Below, piece by piece: positions 36,692 through 46,502 of a stretch of DNA of 53,869 nt (the stretch's first letter is position 1; every line of letters starts with the position of its first letter). The stretch is from Bacillota bacterium (GTDB lineage: Bacteria > Bacillota > Sulfobacillia > Sulfobacillales > Sulfobacillaceae): assembly GCA_021821465.1 (NCBI GenBank), contig JAKACM010000022.1:1-53869 (forward strand). Reading direction: 5' to 3'. Position numbers and translations under genes: made by a program. The notes beneath the pieces are model-generated. The model searched no databases. It saw nothing but the letters and a program-made list of their open reading frames with translations, and was not told where the DNA came from.

Positions 36692-37936
36692 TTGCAGCGC
36701 CGAATTGTTATCACCGGCATCGGACTAATTACCCCGTTAGGCAATACGCGGGAAGAGAATTGGGAGGCCATATTGGCGGGACGATCGGGAGTAGCTCCCA
36801 TCACCGCTTTTGATGCTTCCCGTCTGTCCTGTCGTATTGCCGGCCAAGTACGAAATTTTGATCCGTCGGCAGTGATGGATCCCAAAGAACTCCGTCATAC
36901 CGATCGTTTCATCCACTTCGCCATTCAAGCGACTTCCGACGCGATACAAGATGCCGGGCTCGTATTTGATGACGAGTTGCAAGAGTCAACCGGTGTTATT
37001 TACGGCAGCGGCATGGGGGGATTGTCCACCATTTTGGCCAACGAAGAGAGACTTCGGAACCAGGGGCCAAGACGCGTCTCACCCTTCTTGTCGTCCGGCG
37101 GCGGCACGAACATGGCTGCCGGAATCATCGCCATTCACTGGGGACTGAGAGGCCCAAATTACGCAACCGTTTCCGCTTGCTCAACCTCGGCTCATGCCGT
37201 TGCGGACGGTTTTTATGCGATTGCGCGCGGGGATGCTGAGATTATGGTCACGGGGGGTAGCGAAGCTATCATAAATGAGTTGACTATGGCTTCTTTTGGC
37301 AATTCCCATGTCTTGTCGACCCGCAACAATGATCCCCAAAGGGCATCGAGGCCCTTTGATAGTGGGCGGGACGGATTTGTGTTAGCCGAAGGAGGGGCCA
37401 CCCTAATTCTTGAGGAGTTGGGTCATGCACTGGCTCGGGGTGCCAAAATCTATGCAGAGATATTGGGAGTAGGTATGACAGCAGACGCTTACCATATCAC
37501 TGCTCCAAGCCCCCAGGGAACAGGGGCAGCTAAAGCCATGATCAGAGCCATGGACAGATCGGGATTGCCACGAGACACCATATCGTATATCAACGCCCAT
37601 GCAACTTCGACAAAACTCGGCGATGCCAGCGAAAATACGGCGATAAAGGCAGTCTTTGGTCCCCATGCCTACCGTTTGGCGGTCAGTGCCACCAAATCCA
37701 TGACAGGACACCTTCTTGGCGCGGCTGGGGCCACTGAAGCTGCTTATACGGCCATGGCCCTTTATCATCAGATTATGCCGCCCACAATGAATTTAGAGAA
37801 TCCGGATCCGGATTGCGATCTGGATTATGTTCCTAATCGGGCACGGTCCGGCGATTTGTTGGCGGCACTATCCAACAGCAATGGGTTCGGTGGGGCGAAC
37901 ATATCCTTAGCATTCAAGCGCTACTCCCACTCGTAG
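36692..37936 (+). CDS. fabF: Beta-ketoacyl-ACP synthase II-like protein
   Basis: This condensing enzyme extends acyl-ACP with malonyl-ACP. The catalytic triad is visible: Cys in TVSACSTSAHAVADG, His in INAHATSTKLGD and His in KSMTGHLLGAAGATEA. GGSEA and NSNGFGGANISLAFK are typical of FabF. At 414 aa it is full length. The start is TTG 36692 after GAAAGGAG. No acyl carrier protein or other fab gene is adjacent, so it is perhaps an accessory copy controlled by the adjacent TetR regulator. Confidence 0.93.
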   Translation: MQRRIVITGIGLITPLGNTREENWEAILAGRSGVAPITAFDASRLSCRIAGQVRNFDPSAVMDPKELRHTDRFIHFAIQATSDAIQDAGLVFDDELQESTGVIYGSGMGGLSTILANEERLRNQGPRRVSPFLSSGGGTNMAAGIIAIHWGLRGPNYATVSACSTSAHAVADGFYAIARGDAEIMVTGGSEAIINELTMASFGNSHVLSTRNNDPQRASRPFDSGRDGFVLAEGGATLILEELGHALARGAKIYAEILGVGMTADAYHITAPSPQGTGAAKAMIRAMDRSGLPRDTISYINAHATSTKLGDASENTAIKAVFGPHAYRLAVSATKSMTGHLLGAAGATEAAYTAMALYHQIMPPTMNLENPDPDCDLDYVPNRARSGDLLAALSNSNGFGGANISLAFKRYSHS

Positions 37937-38297
37937 GATTTGTTAGCAACCAAAGATGCGGGAATAGACATTTGAGAACGAGAAGTTGCCACTTCGCGTT
38001 TTGAAATGATACCGGCATCGGGGTGAAGACTTGAAGGCTGGGCGTTATGTGACATGGCTCTTTTCATGCGGGGGGCTAATGCTGAGAAAAGAAAATGGAT
38101 AGGATCATGTTCTATAGTACCGACTAACCTTGCCCTCGTGTAATTTTACCTCCAGGATGATGATTCGAGATGGGGCACCTTATCGGGATGCAGAGGATGT
38201 GCCCTTCGAAAATCAGCTTTCGTCTTGGCCGGGCCCGGCATTTCTTTTCCAGTGCCGTTTGCTAAAAGTGGGTTGGCTTTTTTGCGTAATCGGTACA
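37937..38297. other. Interval between fabF and the HisA-like gene
   Basis: This 361-base convergent gap has no supported gene. A forward frame (38130-38393) overlaps the HisA-like gene in a different frame and looks spurious. GCCGGGCCCGGC (38228-38239) is a perfect 12-bp palindrome followed by ATTTCTTTT on the forward strand; it may help end the fabF transcript. Confidence 0.4.
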
Positions 38298-39017
38298 TTA
38301 CGCCGTTTTTGGAGCAGTGTCGCGATTAGGGGCAAGGCTCCGAACAATGCCGTCGATCGTCAGGATACCTTCATGCAAGGCACGGCTGACTAAAGCCCCC
38401 CGGCATCCTGCCTGCTTGAGCGCCAAAAGATCCTGATACTCGCGTATCTGCCCTGATGCCCAGATTGTGAGTCCGTCATGAACCAAGTCGTGGATTTCGT
38501 GCAAAGTCTGGGTGGCGGTAAGAATCTCCCGAGTGCGAGCAGACACCACGATGGTGTCGATCCCGGCATTGACGGCGTTTTTCAGCCGTTCCAGGGGCAA
38601 AGATCCGCTGCCGACATCAATCGTACCCCACACATGATCGGTTCCCAATGTTGTGACGACCTTGGCTAATGTTGTCGGCATATCCAATAGTGCGCGGACA
38701 ATCAGTGACGACGCGCCATAGGACACACGTTCACGGGCAGCATCCACAGAATGAATGCCTCCAGCCAAAGATGTGCGCACAGAGAGGTTGCGTAACGCCA
38801 AGACTAATGCGGGGACCGCAGAGACACGGTTATGAACGGCGTCTAAATCCACAACATGAAGTTGGGTGGCACCTTGCCGAATCCAGTCAAGGGCAACGGA
38901 CAAGGGATTGGATTGGATACCTTGGCAACGTACAAACCCATCGCCTTCCCAACGGATTACCCGTCCCGACAAAATGTGAATCACCGGAATAACCTCAAAT
39001 ATAGACTGGCTAGACAT
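38298..39017 (-). CDS. HisA-like TIM-barrel protein lacking a catalytic Asp
   Basis: The 239-residue protein is recognisable as a HisA/HisF-type barrel. The opening strand FEVIPVIHILSGRVIRW corresponds to the HisA start (IPAIDLxxGxxVRL), and the phosphate-binding motifs TSLAGGIHS, WASGQIREYQDL and GALVSRALHEG are retained. The first-strand Asp needed for isomerisation is replaced by His 14. The second Asp (Asp 134, WGTIDVGSG) is present. The usual TDxxRDG loop reads SARTREI. No other his gene is nearby. It may act on another phosphorylated substrate or be regulatory. ATG 39017 follows GGAGGTG. Confidence 0.82.
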   Translation of the reverse strand: MSSQSIFEVIPVIHILSGRVIRWEGDGFVRCQGIQSNPLSVALDWIRQGATQLHVVDLDAVHNRVSAVPALVLALRNLSVRTSLAGGIHSVDAARERVSYGASSLIVRALLDMPTTLAKVVTTLGTDHVWGTIDVGSGSLPLERLKNAVNAGIDTIVVSARTREILTATQTLHEIHDLVHDGLTIWASGQIREYQDLLALKQAGCRGALVSRALHEGILTIDGIVRSLAPNRDTAPKTA

Positions 39018-39056
39018 TATTGTTACACCTCCGGCAACGCCATAGACTATATATCC

Positions 39057-39085
39057 ACTATATGTTAGCTTTGGCAGAAATGCAA
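39057..39085 (-). promoter_or_regulatory. Promoter for the HisA-like gene
   Basis: On the reverse strand TTGCAT (39085-39080) and TATAGT (39062-39057) are spaced exactly 17 bases, 40 bases before the start codon. Confidence 0.6.
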
Positions 39086-39271
39086 ATAAATAATGTGAGA
39101 TTAAATTAATATTTTGTCAGAGTAGGTGGCGATAAGAACGGCATTATTTTCGGGAATCAGAGTGATTGCATTGGGAAAAGCTACAGAGGTGCGGAAGAAA
39201 TTTCCCTTTGCGGAAGTGTGAGCTACAGTTTGGGGTTAATATATATTTCATAATGTGGCATTGGATGGGCG

Positions 39272-40249
39272 GTGAAGTTCGTCGATAACGTTACACAGGC
39301 CTCGCCGGATGATCCGACGGTATTGATTGTTAACCCGCATTCGCGCACGGGGCGGGAGAGATTCGAGCATGTGAAACAAAGCTTGGCCGGGGCAATGAAT
39401 TTAATTCATGCTGTTTTGCCTGATAGCGAGGATGAATTTCGGTCGACCATTGAGCATTATTGCCAAAAAGGCGCGCGCCGCTTTATCATCGGTGGCGGTG
39501 ACGGCACGCTTTCGGCAGCGGCCAATGTGCTGGCTTATCGGCCGGTGGTGATCGGGGTGGTGCCCCTGGGAACCGGCAATACCTTCTTTTCGGGGTTGAA
39601 CTTGCCCACATCATTTTCCCAACTGGTTGAGGTATTGGCGTCCGGTCCCGTTAGTGCTATTGATCTCGGATTGGCAGAAACCGAGACGGCACATCGGTAT
39701 TTTTTAAACACGGCTACACTCGGGGTCAGCGAACGGTTAACCCAACTTTTGACGGAAGAATCAAAGAAAAAACTTGGGTGGCTGGCATGGCCTAAAGGCG
39801 TTCGCCAGGCCATAATGCAAACCCCGGTGTTTCAAGTGCGTCTTGAATACCGAAATCTTTTGGACGTCTTTCGAACCCGCCAGCTCATAGTCGCCAATGG
39901 CCACAATCTGGCCGGGCCGGTATTTATGTTGGACCGCGCATCCTACCAAGACAGGCGTTTGCACGGATTTAGTCTGGGAGGAAAAGATTGGTGGTCTTTG
40001 CTCAAAGTAGCGGGACGCTTGGTGTTGGGACAGCAGATCAGTGATCGTTCCGCGCATTATTGTGTCGTGAAAGAAGTGCGTGTGAGCACAGATCCTCCAA
40101 TGGCCATTGATATCGATGGCGATGTGTGGCAACCGGCCCCCTGCCGGTTCATTGCACAGCCCCAAGCGCTCTTTGTCGTGGCGCGGTTCAATGACAAGAC
40201 GAACCTTAATGGGTTATCGGCCGGGAAAACGGCAGATACTGAGTCTTAA
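39272..40249 (+). CDS. Diacylglycerol kinase family lipid kinase
   Basis: The protein (325 aa) belongs to the DagK/YegS lipid kinase family. VLIVNPHSRTGRERF opens the catalytic domain, GGGDGT (in FIIGGGDGTLSAAANVL) is the nucleotide loop, and GVVPLGTGNTFFSGL follows. The C-terminal domain has the family's IDIDGDVW near the end. Likely function is phosphorylation of diacylglycerol or a related lipid at the membrane. The GTG start at 39272 has only a weak binding site. It is a single gene ahead of the cyd operon. Confidence 0.9.
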   Translation: MKFVDNVTQASPDDPTVLIVNPHSRTGRERFEHVKQSLAGAMNLIHAVLPDSEDEFRSTIEHYCQKGARRFIIGGGDGTLSAAANVLAYRPVVIGVVPLGTGNTFFSGLNLPTSFSQLVEVLASGPVSAIDLGLAETETAHRYFLNTATLGVSERLTQLLTEESKKKLGWLAWPKGVRQAIMQTPVFQVRLEYRNLLDVFRTRQLIVANGHNLAGPVFMLDRASYQDRRLHGFSLGGKDWWSLLKVAGRLVLGQQISDRSAHYCVVKEVRVSTDPPMAIDIDGDVWQPAPCRFIAQPQALFVVARFNDKTNLNGLSAGKTADTES

Positions 40250-40277
40250 AACAGCTGCAGTGATTTGAGTTTAGGAT

Positions 40278-40295
40278 TTGTGAATTAGTTCACAA
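40278..40295 (+). promoter_or_regulatory. Rex-type operator upstream of cydABDC
   Basis: TTGTGAATTAGTTCACAA is a perfect inverted repeat (TTGTGAA-N4-TTCACAA) matching the known binding site of the NADH-sensing repressor Rex. It lies 201 bases before cydA, a common Rex target in Gram-positive bacteria. I could not place the promoter hexamers with confidence. The rest of 40296-40495 holds no gene. Confidence 0.85.
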
Positions 40296-40495
40296 TAACT
40301 AACAAGAATACATCTACAGATACCAAAAATCGAATCGATCTAGCACGGATAGGTTCTGAACCCATAACTTTAACTGTGTTATACCAGTAATAGCTGTTTT
40401 TCATAAGACTTAACGACTTTGCTATATCACGGGCCGATCCATATGGGTGAACTCACGATCAGTGGACGTTAAGAGCCACAACAGGAGGGAGAAAG

Positions 40496-41908
40496 ATGAC
40501 CCAATTGGGTTGGGCAGAATTACAATTCGGGGTTACCACCGTATTTCACTTTTTCTTCGTGCCGGTAACTATAGGCCTGTCATTTCTTATCGCGATTTTA
40601 GAAACAATTTATGTGCGCACAAAAAATTCGATTTATCGGGATTTAGCAAAGTTTTGGGGTCACTTATTTCTCATTAACTTTGCTGTCGGCGTTGTTACGG
40701 GACTGCTTCAAGAATTTCAGTTTGGACTGGACTGGGCAACCTATTCCAAATTCGTGGGCGCTGTTTTTGGTGCCCCATTGGCCGTAGAGGCTCTGGCAGC
40801 ATTTTTTCTCGAGTCCACTTTTATCGGAGCCTGGGCTTTCGGCTGGGATCGCCTTTCGGCCAGAGCTCACGCCGTGGCTATTTGGCTCGTGGTGATTGGC
40901 ACGAGTTTATCGGCATTTTGGATTCTCACGGCTAATTCCTGGATGCAGGAGCCTGTAGGATATCGGATTGAACACGGCAGGGCAATCATGACGAGTTTCG
41001 GAGACATATTGACTAATCCTCAATTATGGGTGGAGTTTCCGCACACGGAACTGGCAGCCATTTTGACTGGATCGTTTTTTATGCTGGCTATCAGTGCCTA
41101 TCAGATTTGGCGTAAGAAAAATGTTCAGGCTTTTTCCCGTTCCTTTAAAGTATCCACGATTATTGCTGCCATAACCAGTGTTTTGGTCATTTTTGTCGGG
41201 GATGCCCAAGCGGCGCATTTAGTTAAAGCTCAGCCCATGAAATTGGCAGCGGCAGAGGCATTATGGAATACGAGTTCGAAACATGCGCCTTGGAGTGTGG
41301 TGGCGACAATCAACGCACACAAGCACATTGACCCTTTTCAGGTTCAAATTCCCGAAATGTTGACCTTATTAGCTTACAAAAAGTTCTCCGGCTCCGTGCA
41401 AGGAATTAATCAAGTACAGGCGCAGATGGTTCATCGTTACGGTCCCGGAAATTACACACCGCCTGTGGCCGTAACGTTTTACGCGTTTCGGACCATGATT
41501 TTCGCCGGCACGGCGATGATGGCCTTGGCCTATTATGCTCTTTACCTGTTGCGAAAGAATCGTTTTACCCAAACCGGCTGGTTTTTGCGCATTTTGACAT
41601 GGGCTATCGCATTACCTTATTTGGCGAACTCTGCCGGATGGATCATGACGGAAGTGGGCAGGCAGCCATGGGTCGTATACGGCCTGCAACTTACCGCTAA
41701 AGGAGCATCTCCCCAGGCTTCCGTGCCTTCGTTGGACATAGAGCTGTCTCTCTTTGGATTCATTGTTTTTTACGGGGCCATGGCATATGCAGCCGTTCAT
41801 TTATGGAAGAAAGTTATCGGGCAAGGGTTGGATCCCGATCCGGGTTCTGAACAAGGGACAGACCTGACCAAAGACTTGCTTTTTGGCAGCACAGGAGCCG
41901 TCAAGTGA
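40496..41908 (+). CDS. cydA: Cytochrome bd oxidase subunit I
   Basis: CydA is the haem-bearing quinol-oxidising subunit of cytochrome bd oxidase. The likely haem ligands are present: His in TTVFHFFFVP (about residue 19), His in EFPHTELAA (about 183), and Met in QPMKLAAAEALW. GRQPW is the conserved C-terminal motif. Nine or so membrane helices can be traced over 470 aa. The short Q-loop resembles Gram-positive types. ATG 40496 follows AGGAGGGAG. It leads a complete cydABDC operon. Confidence 0.97.
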   Translation: MTQLGWAELQFGVTTVFHFFFVPVTIGLSFLIAILETIYVRTKNSIYRDLAKFWGHLFLINFAVGVVTGLLQEFQFGLDWATYSKFVGAVFGAPLAVEALAAFFLESTFIGAWAFGWDRLSARAHAVAIWLVVIGTSLSAFWILTANSWMQEPVGYRIEHGRAIMTSFGDILTNPQLWVEFPHTELAAILTGSFFMLAISAYQIWRKKNVQAFSRSFKVSTIIAAITSVLVIFVGDAQAAHLVKAQPMKLAAAEALWNTSSKHAPWSVVATINAHKHIDPFQVQIPEMLTLLAYKKFSGSVQGINQVQAQMVHRYGPGNYTPPVAVTFYAFRTMIFAGTAMMALAYYALYLLRKNRFTQTGWFLRILTWAIALPYLANSAGWIMTEVGRQPWVVYGLQLTAKGASPQASVPSLDIELSLFGFIVFYGAMAYAAVHLWKKVIGQGLDPDPGSEQGTDLTKDLLFGSTGAVK

Positions 41909-41962
41909 TCTCGACCGGTTGCGTGCTCGCCGAATGGTAGATGAAGAAGGAGAGGTGAGATT

Positions 41963-42973
41963 ATGTGGCTGCGGGAATTGTGGTTCATTTTGGTAGGGAT
42001 CTTATTTACGGGCTATTTCATTTTAGACGGATTCGATTACGGTGTGGGTATGCTCCATCCATTTATTCACCGTACAGATGGGGAAAGGCGAGCATCTTTG
42101 AGTGCGATTGGTCCGATTTGGTCGGCTAACGAAGTCTGGTTGGTAGCGGCTGCAGGTGCACTATTTGCTGCCTTCCCCATCTGGTATGGAACCATGTTCA
42201 GCGGGTTTTATCTGGCCTTGATCTTCATTCTCTTTGGTCTTATTGTTCGGGGGGTGGGGATCGAATATCGCAGTCAGGACAAAAACCCCAAATGGCGAGC
42301 AACATGGGACTGGCTGATTTTTGCTGGATCATCTCTGGTCACTGTCTTGTGGGCAATGGCATTTGCCAACCTCATTCGGGGAGTTCCGATAACGGCCCAT
42401 CATGTCTATGTGGGAAACTTCGGAACACTCTTCAACGGCTTTAGTCTTTGGACGGCACTCAGCTTCGTTTTGATATTTCTGGTTCAAGGCGGGGCATATT
42501 TAGCGGTTAAAGGCAATCCCCGCTCCCGCAAAGAAGGCAGGCGGATGGCCGGAATGATGGTATGGCCTGCGATTCTGGCTTTAATCATTTGGTTTACTTG
42601 GCTGGACCGGCTACCCAGTTCAGTAGGACATGTGGATACTCTGGCCATTATCCTTGAAGGACTGGCGGTGCTGGCATTGCTAATGGGGCGACTCATGGCC
42701 TTTTTGACTAAGTTCGTACTAGCTTTCGTCTTGTCGAGCGTGTCTATTGCCGCCATAACCTTAAACCTGTTCCGTCTGTTATTTCCTCGAGTCATGGTAT
42801 CCAGCATTAACCCCCATTTTAGTCTGACGATTTATAATGCCTCATCTACAACTTACACACTGCAGATCATGTCGATAACCGCCTTGATCATTTTGCCGAT
42901 TATCCTGGGATACCAGACGTGGTTGTACTGGGTTTTCCGCAAGCCCGTCAAAGATGAGGAGATGGGATATTAA
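41963..42973 (+). CDS. cydB: Cytochrome bd oxidase subunit II
   Basis: CydB is the membrane partner of CydA. The N-terminus LWFILVGILFTGYFILDGFDYGVGML and GPIWSANEVWLVAAAGALFAAFPIWY are signature sequences. The 336-residue protein is hydrophobic throughout, with about eight helices. ATG 41963 follows GAGAGGTG; cydD starts directly after its stop. Confidence 0.96.
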   Translation: MWLRELWFILVGILFTGYFILDGFDYGVGMLHPFIHRTDGERRASLSAIGPIWSANEVWLVAAAGALFAAFPIWYGTMFSGFYLALIFILFGLIVRGVGIEYRSQDKNPKWRATWDWLIFAGSSLVTVLWAMAFANLIRGVPITAHHVYVGNFGTLFNGFSLWTALSFVLIFLVQGGAYLAVKGNPRSRKEGRRMAGMMVWPAILALIIWFTWLDRLPSSVGHVDTLAIILEGLAVLALLMGRLMAFLTKFVLAFVLSSVSIAAITLNLFRLLFPRVMVSSINPHFSLTIYNASSTTYTLQIMSITALIILPIILGYQTWLYWVFRKPVKDEEMGY

Positions 42974-44746
42974 ATGCATCCGCGGTTGTTGAAAGAGATC
43001 AAGTCCGTTCGTATTCTCATGGGATTGGTGGTACTTCAGGGTGTAGTGGGCGGAATCCTGATTATTTATCAGGCCTATGATCTCGCCGATATCGTCAACC
43101 GCGTGTATCTTTTGCATGAGAATTTGGTTCAAGTGGAGTCCCTACTGGTGAATTTATTGGCTGTCATGGGCGGCAGAGCCCTTCTGGCTTTGTTTGGAGA
43201 GAGTGGTGCTTTAAGTCTGGCGACTCGTGTCCAGTCTCACCTCCGCTTGAATTTAAGTCAGCGGATTTTAGCTGCGGGTCCGTTGTATGTTAACCGCGAA
43301 GAGGCGGGTGAACTCGTCAATACCGTCATTCGAGGTGTGGAGGATTTGGAACCTTATTTAGCCCGCTACATCCCCCAAGTGGCCATAACGGCTCTGGTTC
43401 CGACCATTATCCTAGCCGACGTGATGTTTAGGGATTGGATTACCGGCTTGATTCTTTTCATTACTTTGCCGTTGATTCCTTTCTTTATGATTCTGATTGG
43501 CAAGCAGGCCGAAGCCAAAACGCAAAAACAGTGGAATCTGTTAAGCCGTCTCAGTGCGCACTTTTTGGATGTTCTGGAAGGATTGACGACCCTTAAACTT
43601 TTGGGGCAAAGCAGGCAGCAAGCCTTGGGAATTGAAAGAGCCAGTGATGAATTTCGGCAGGCAACGATGGCCAGTCTGCGCATTGCCTTTCTGTCCGCAT
43701 TAGTGCTGGAATTGTTGGCCTCCCTGAGTATGGCTATGGTTGCCGTGGCCATAGGACTGCGTCTGATTTCCGGGTTGATTGCCTTTCGCATTGCATTCTT
43801 TTTGCTCGTGTTGGTTCCGGAATTTTACATTCCTTGGCGGGTTTTGGGTACCCGGTTTCATGATGGTCTGGGTGGGATGAAAGCCGCTAAGCGTATCTTT
43901 CAGATATTGGATGCGCCCGAATTGACCAAGGCGTTTGGTATACGAGAACCGGCAAATGTGGAGCGTTCCATATCTTGGGAGAACGTGAGCTTCACCTATG
44001 AAGGGCGGGAGAATCGGGCGCTAGAAGGGATAACGGCTCGAATAGACGCTCATGAACGCATTGCGGTGGTAGGGCCCAGCGGATCAGGCAAAAGCACTTT
44101 GTTATCCCTTTTGATGGGTTTTGCCCATCCGAGTACGGGTGTGATTCGAATCGGCGATATGATCCTCGATGAGGTGAATATTGCCTGGTGGCGGACTCAA
44201 CTCAGTCTTCTTACACAAAGTCCCTATATTTTCTCCGGAACCCTGCGGGATAATTTATTAATGGCCAAGTCTAATGCCACGGACAAGGAATTGCACAGAG
44301 CACTGGAGATGTCCGGCGCTGTGGAGTTCGTGCGAGATTTTCCTCTGGGAGTCGATGCCAATGTTGGCGAGAAAGGAAGAGGTTTGAGCGGCGGACAAAA
44401 ACAGCGTCTGGCCTTGGCACGAGCTTTCTTAAAAGACGCACCGATCGTTTTAATGGATGAACCGACCGCTAATTTGGATGCCGAGACAGAGAGGAATCTG
44501 TGGGCGGCATTGGAGAAGTTGCTGTCGGGGCGTACGGCACTGGTGGTGGCGCATAGACTCGCCACAGTCGGGCATATGGACCGAATTTGGGTGATGAATC
44601 AAGGACATTTAGTGCAGCAGGGGACTTTAAGGGAACTGGAAGCTGAGCCGGGGCTATATCGTGAAATGATGCGCGCTTACAAAAGGCCTGAAGCCGGAGG
44701 GGAGGGGCTCCGTGACTCGTTATCTGGCCATGCTGAGACCCTATAA
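42974..44746 (+). CDS. cydD: ABC transporter CydD, cytochrome bd assembly
   Basis: CydDC is a heterodimeric ABC exporter of cysteine/glutathione-type thiols needed to assemble cytochrome bd. CydD (590 aa) has an N-terminal six-helix membrane domain (about 20-310) and an ATPase domain with Walker A GPSGSGKST, signature LSGGQKQR and Walker B PIVLMDEPTA. Its ATG directly abuts the cydB stop; its 3' end overlaps cydC by 35 bases. Confidence 0.94.
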   Translation: MHPRLLKEIKSVRILMGLVVLQGVVGGILIIYQAYDLADIVNRVYLLHENLVQVESLLVNLLAVMGGRALLALFGESGALSLATRVQSHLRLNLSQRILAAGPLYVNREEAGELVNTVIRGVEDLEPYLARYIPQVAITALVPTIILADVMFRDWITGLILFITLPLIPFFMILIGKQAEAKTQKQWNLLSRLSAHFLDVLEGLTTLKLLGQSRQQALGIERASDEFRQATMASLRIAFLSALVLELLASLSMAMVAVAIGLRLISGLIAFRIAFFLLVLVPEFYIPWRVLGTRFHDGLGGMKAAKRIFQILDAPELTKAFGIREPANVERSISWENVSFTYEGRENRALEGITARIDAHERIAVVGPSGSGKSTLLSLLMGFAHPSTGVIRIGDMILDEVNIAWWRTQLSLLTQSPYIFSGTLRDNLLMAKSNATDKELHRALEMSGAVEFVRDFPLGVDANVGEKGRGLSGGQKQRLALARAFLKDAPIVLMDEPTANLDAETERNLWAALEKLLSGRTALVVAHRLATVGHMDRIWVMNQGHLVQQGTLRELEAEPGLYREMMRAYKRPEAGGEGLRDSLSGHAETL

Positions 44747-46502
44747 GTGGTGGGTTGTCTTAGCCGTGTCGGCAGGAATTTTTACAGTAGCGGCGAATAT
44801 GGGTCTAATGTCCACGTCGGCCTACTTGATCGCTAAGGCGGCAGAGCATCCCTATACGATATTGCTCTTATGGGTGCCAATTGTAGGCGTGCGATTTTTC
44901 GGAACCGCACGAGGCGTTTTCCGGTATTTTGAGCGGTATATTTCTCATGATGTCACTTTTCAATTACTCAAGGAATTGCGGGTATTTGTGTATCGCCGCC
45001 TTGAGCCACTCTTCCCGGCCGGAGTCGGCGGCTATCATTCGGGTGACTTATTAAGTCGTGTGGTGGGAGATATCGAGGTTCTGCAAAATCTCTATCTCGG
45101 GTTGTTCGCGCCTCCCATCATTGCCCTGCTCATATTCGTGGCCGCTATAGTCTTTATGGGATCATTTGCACCCCAATTAGCCTTGTCACTGGCTGTTTTT
45201 TTGCTGTTAAGCGGTTTTGCCGTGCCACTTTTGACACAATGGACAGCCAAAAATACAGGAAAAGTGCTGGTTAGGGCTCGTGGCTCATTAAGTACAGAAA
45301 TCGTAGAACTCATTCACGGCAATACGGATATTTTAGCTATGAATCAAGAAAAGCGTCGTCTTACAGTCCTGGGTGGACAAATTCGGCAATGGGGCAGGTG
45401 GCGCGTCCGTTTACATTGGATCACAGGACTGTCCTCGGCTCTGAGCCTATTACTCAATCAGGGGGCGATGTGGGTTGCGCTAGTCATAGGTATTACTCTA
45501 ATTGACCGGCATCGTCTGGCCCCGATCTTGCTTCCGGTTGTGGTATTGCTGACTTTGGCCAGTTTTGAAGCGGTTAACCAACTTCCGACTGCCTTTCAGT
45601 TTCAGGGCCAGGTTAAAGAGGCCGCAATGCGGATAAACGAGCTCGTGGACAAGAAACCCGTGGCTAATCTAGGCAATGTGGACGTTCAAACGGCTTTAGC
45701 GGAAGGTAACCCTCCTGGTGTGACTTTGCGTGATGTGCATTTCGCCTATGATGACGAAGAAGTCGAAAGACTTCGGGGCGTCAACTTTTGTGTTGAAGGC
45801 GGGATGCATGTGGCAATCGTGGGCCCCAGCGGAGCCGGCAAGACAACCTTAAGTGGCCTCCTTACGGGTTTGTGGCCCTATTCCCACGGTGAGGTGCTGG
45901 TGAACAATCTTCCTTTGAACAGGATTCGGATTCAAGAGGTGCCCCGCTTGATTTCTGCGGTTGAACAAGATCCTCACTTGTTTAATACGACTTTACGCCA
46001 AAATCTCTTGCTGGCCAATCGGGATGCTGCTCCGACACAAATAGACCAAGCTTTGGAGATTGCGCAACTGCATCAGGTGGTGGCTTCATTGCCCGAAGGT
46101 TTGGACACGGTAATCGGTGAACAAGGAGCGCAATTGTCCGGTGGGGAAAGAAAACGGGTAGCCATTGCCCGTGTCATTCTTCAAAATACCCCCTTGGTTA
46201 TCATGGATGAAGCCACAGAGGGTTTGGATTCCGTGACGGAGCGCCGGGTTATTCATGCTATTCGTGTATGGGCCCGTGAGCGGACACTCTTTTGGATTAC
46301 TCATCGGCTATCCAATCTGGATGTATTCAATGCGGTCATTGTGCTGTCTCGCGGGGAGGTTGCAGAAATGGGACCGGCTCTAGAACTTGTGAGACGTAAC
46401 GGGATTTTTGCCCGGATGCTCCATGCCGAAAGCCAAATCGCCGGTGAGGATGTCAGTCGGAAAGGCAACTTGAAAGTGGTAAACAAAACCCCCGTCCCCT
46501 GA
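44712..46502 (+). CDS. cydC: ABC transporter CydC, cytochrome bd assembly
   Basis: This is the second half of the CydDC exporter (596 aa). An N-terminal membrane domain (about 10-300) precedes an ATPase domain with Walker A GPSGAGKTT, signature LSGGERKR and Walker B PLVIMDEATEG. The start is GTG 44712 inside cydD, so synthesis is coupled. The stop codon lies in the loop of a strong hairpin. Confidence 0.94.
   Translation: MTRYLAMLRPYKWWVVLAVSAGIFTVAANMGLMSTSAYLIAKAAEHPYTILLLWVPIVGVRFFGTARGVFRYFERYISHDVTFQLLKELRVFVYRRLEPLFPAGVGGYHSGDLLSRVVGDIEVLQNLYLGLFAPPIIALLIFVAAIVFMGSFAPQLALSLAVFLLLSGFAVPLLTQWTAKNTGKVLVRARGSLSTEIVELIHGNTDILAMNQEKRRLTVLGGQIRQWGRWRVRLHWITGLSSALSLLLNQGAMWVALVIGITLIDRHRLAPILLPVVVLLTLASFEAVNQLPTAFQFQGQVKEAAMRINELVDKKPVANLGNVDVQTALAEGNPPGVTLRDVHFAYDDEEVERLRGVNFCVEGGMHVAIVGPSGAGKTTLSGLLTGLWPYSHGEVLVNNLPLNRIRIQEVPRLISAVEQDPHLFNTTLRQNLLLANRDAAPTQIDQALEIAQLHQVVASLPEGLDTVIGEQGAQLSGGERKRVAIARVILQNTPLVIMDEATEGLDSVTERRVIHAIRVWARERTLFWITHRLSNLDVFNAVIVLSRGEVAEMGPALELVRRNGIFARMLHAESQIAGEDVSRKGNLKVVNKTPVP

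Noticed and set aside
38130..38393. 87-aa forward frame at the end of the HisA-like gene
   Set aside because: Antisense overlap with a supported gene and no start signal.
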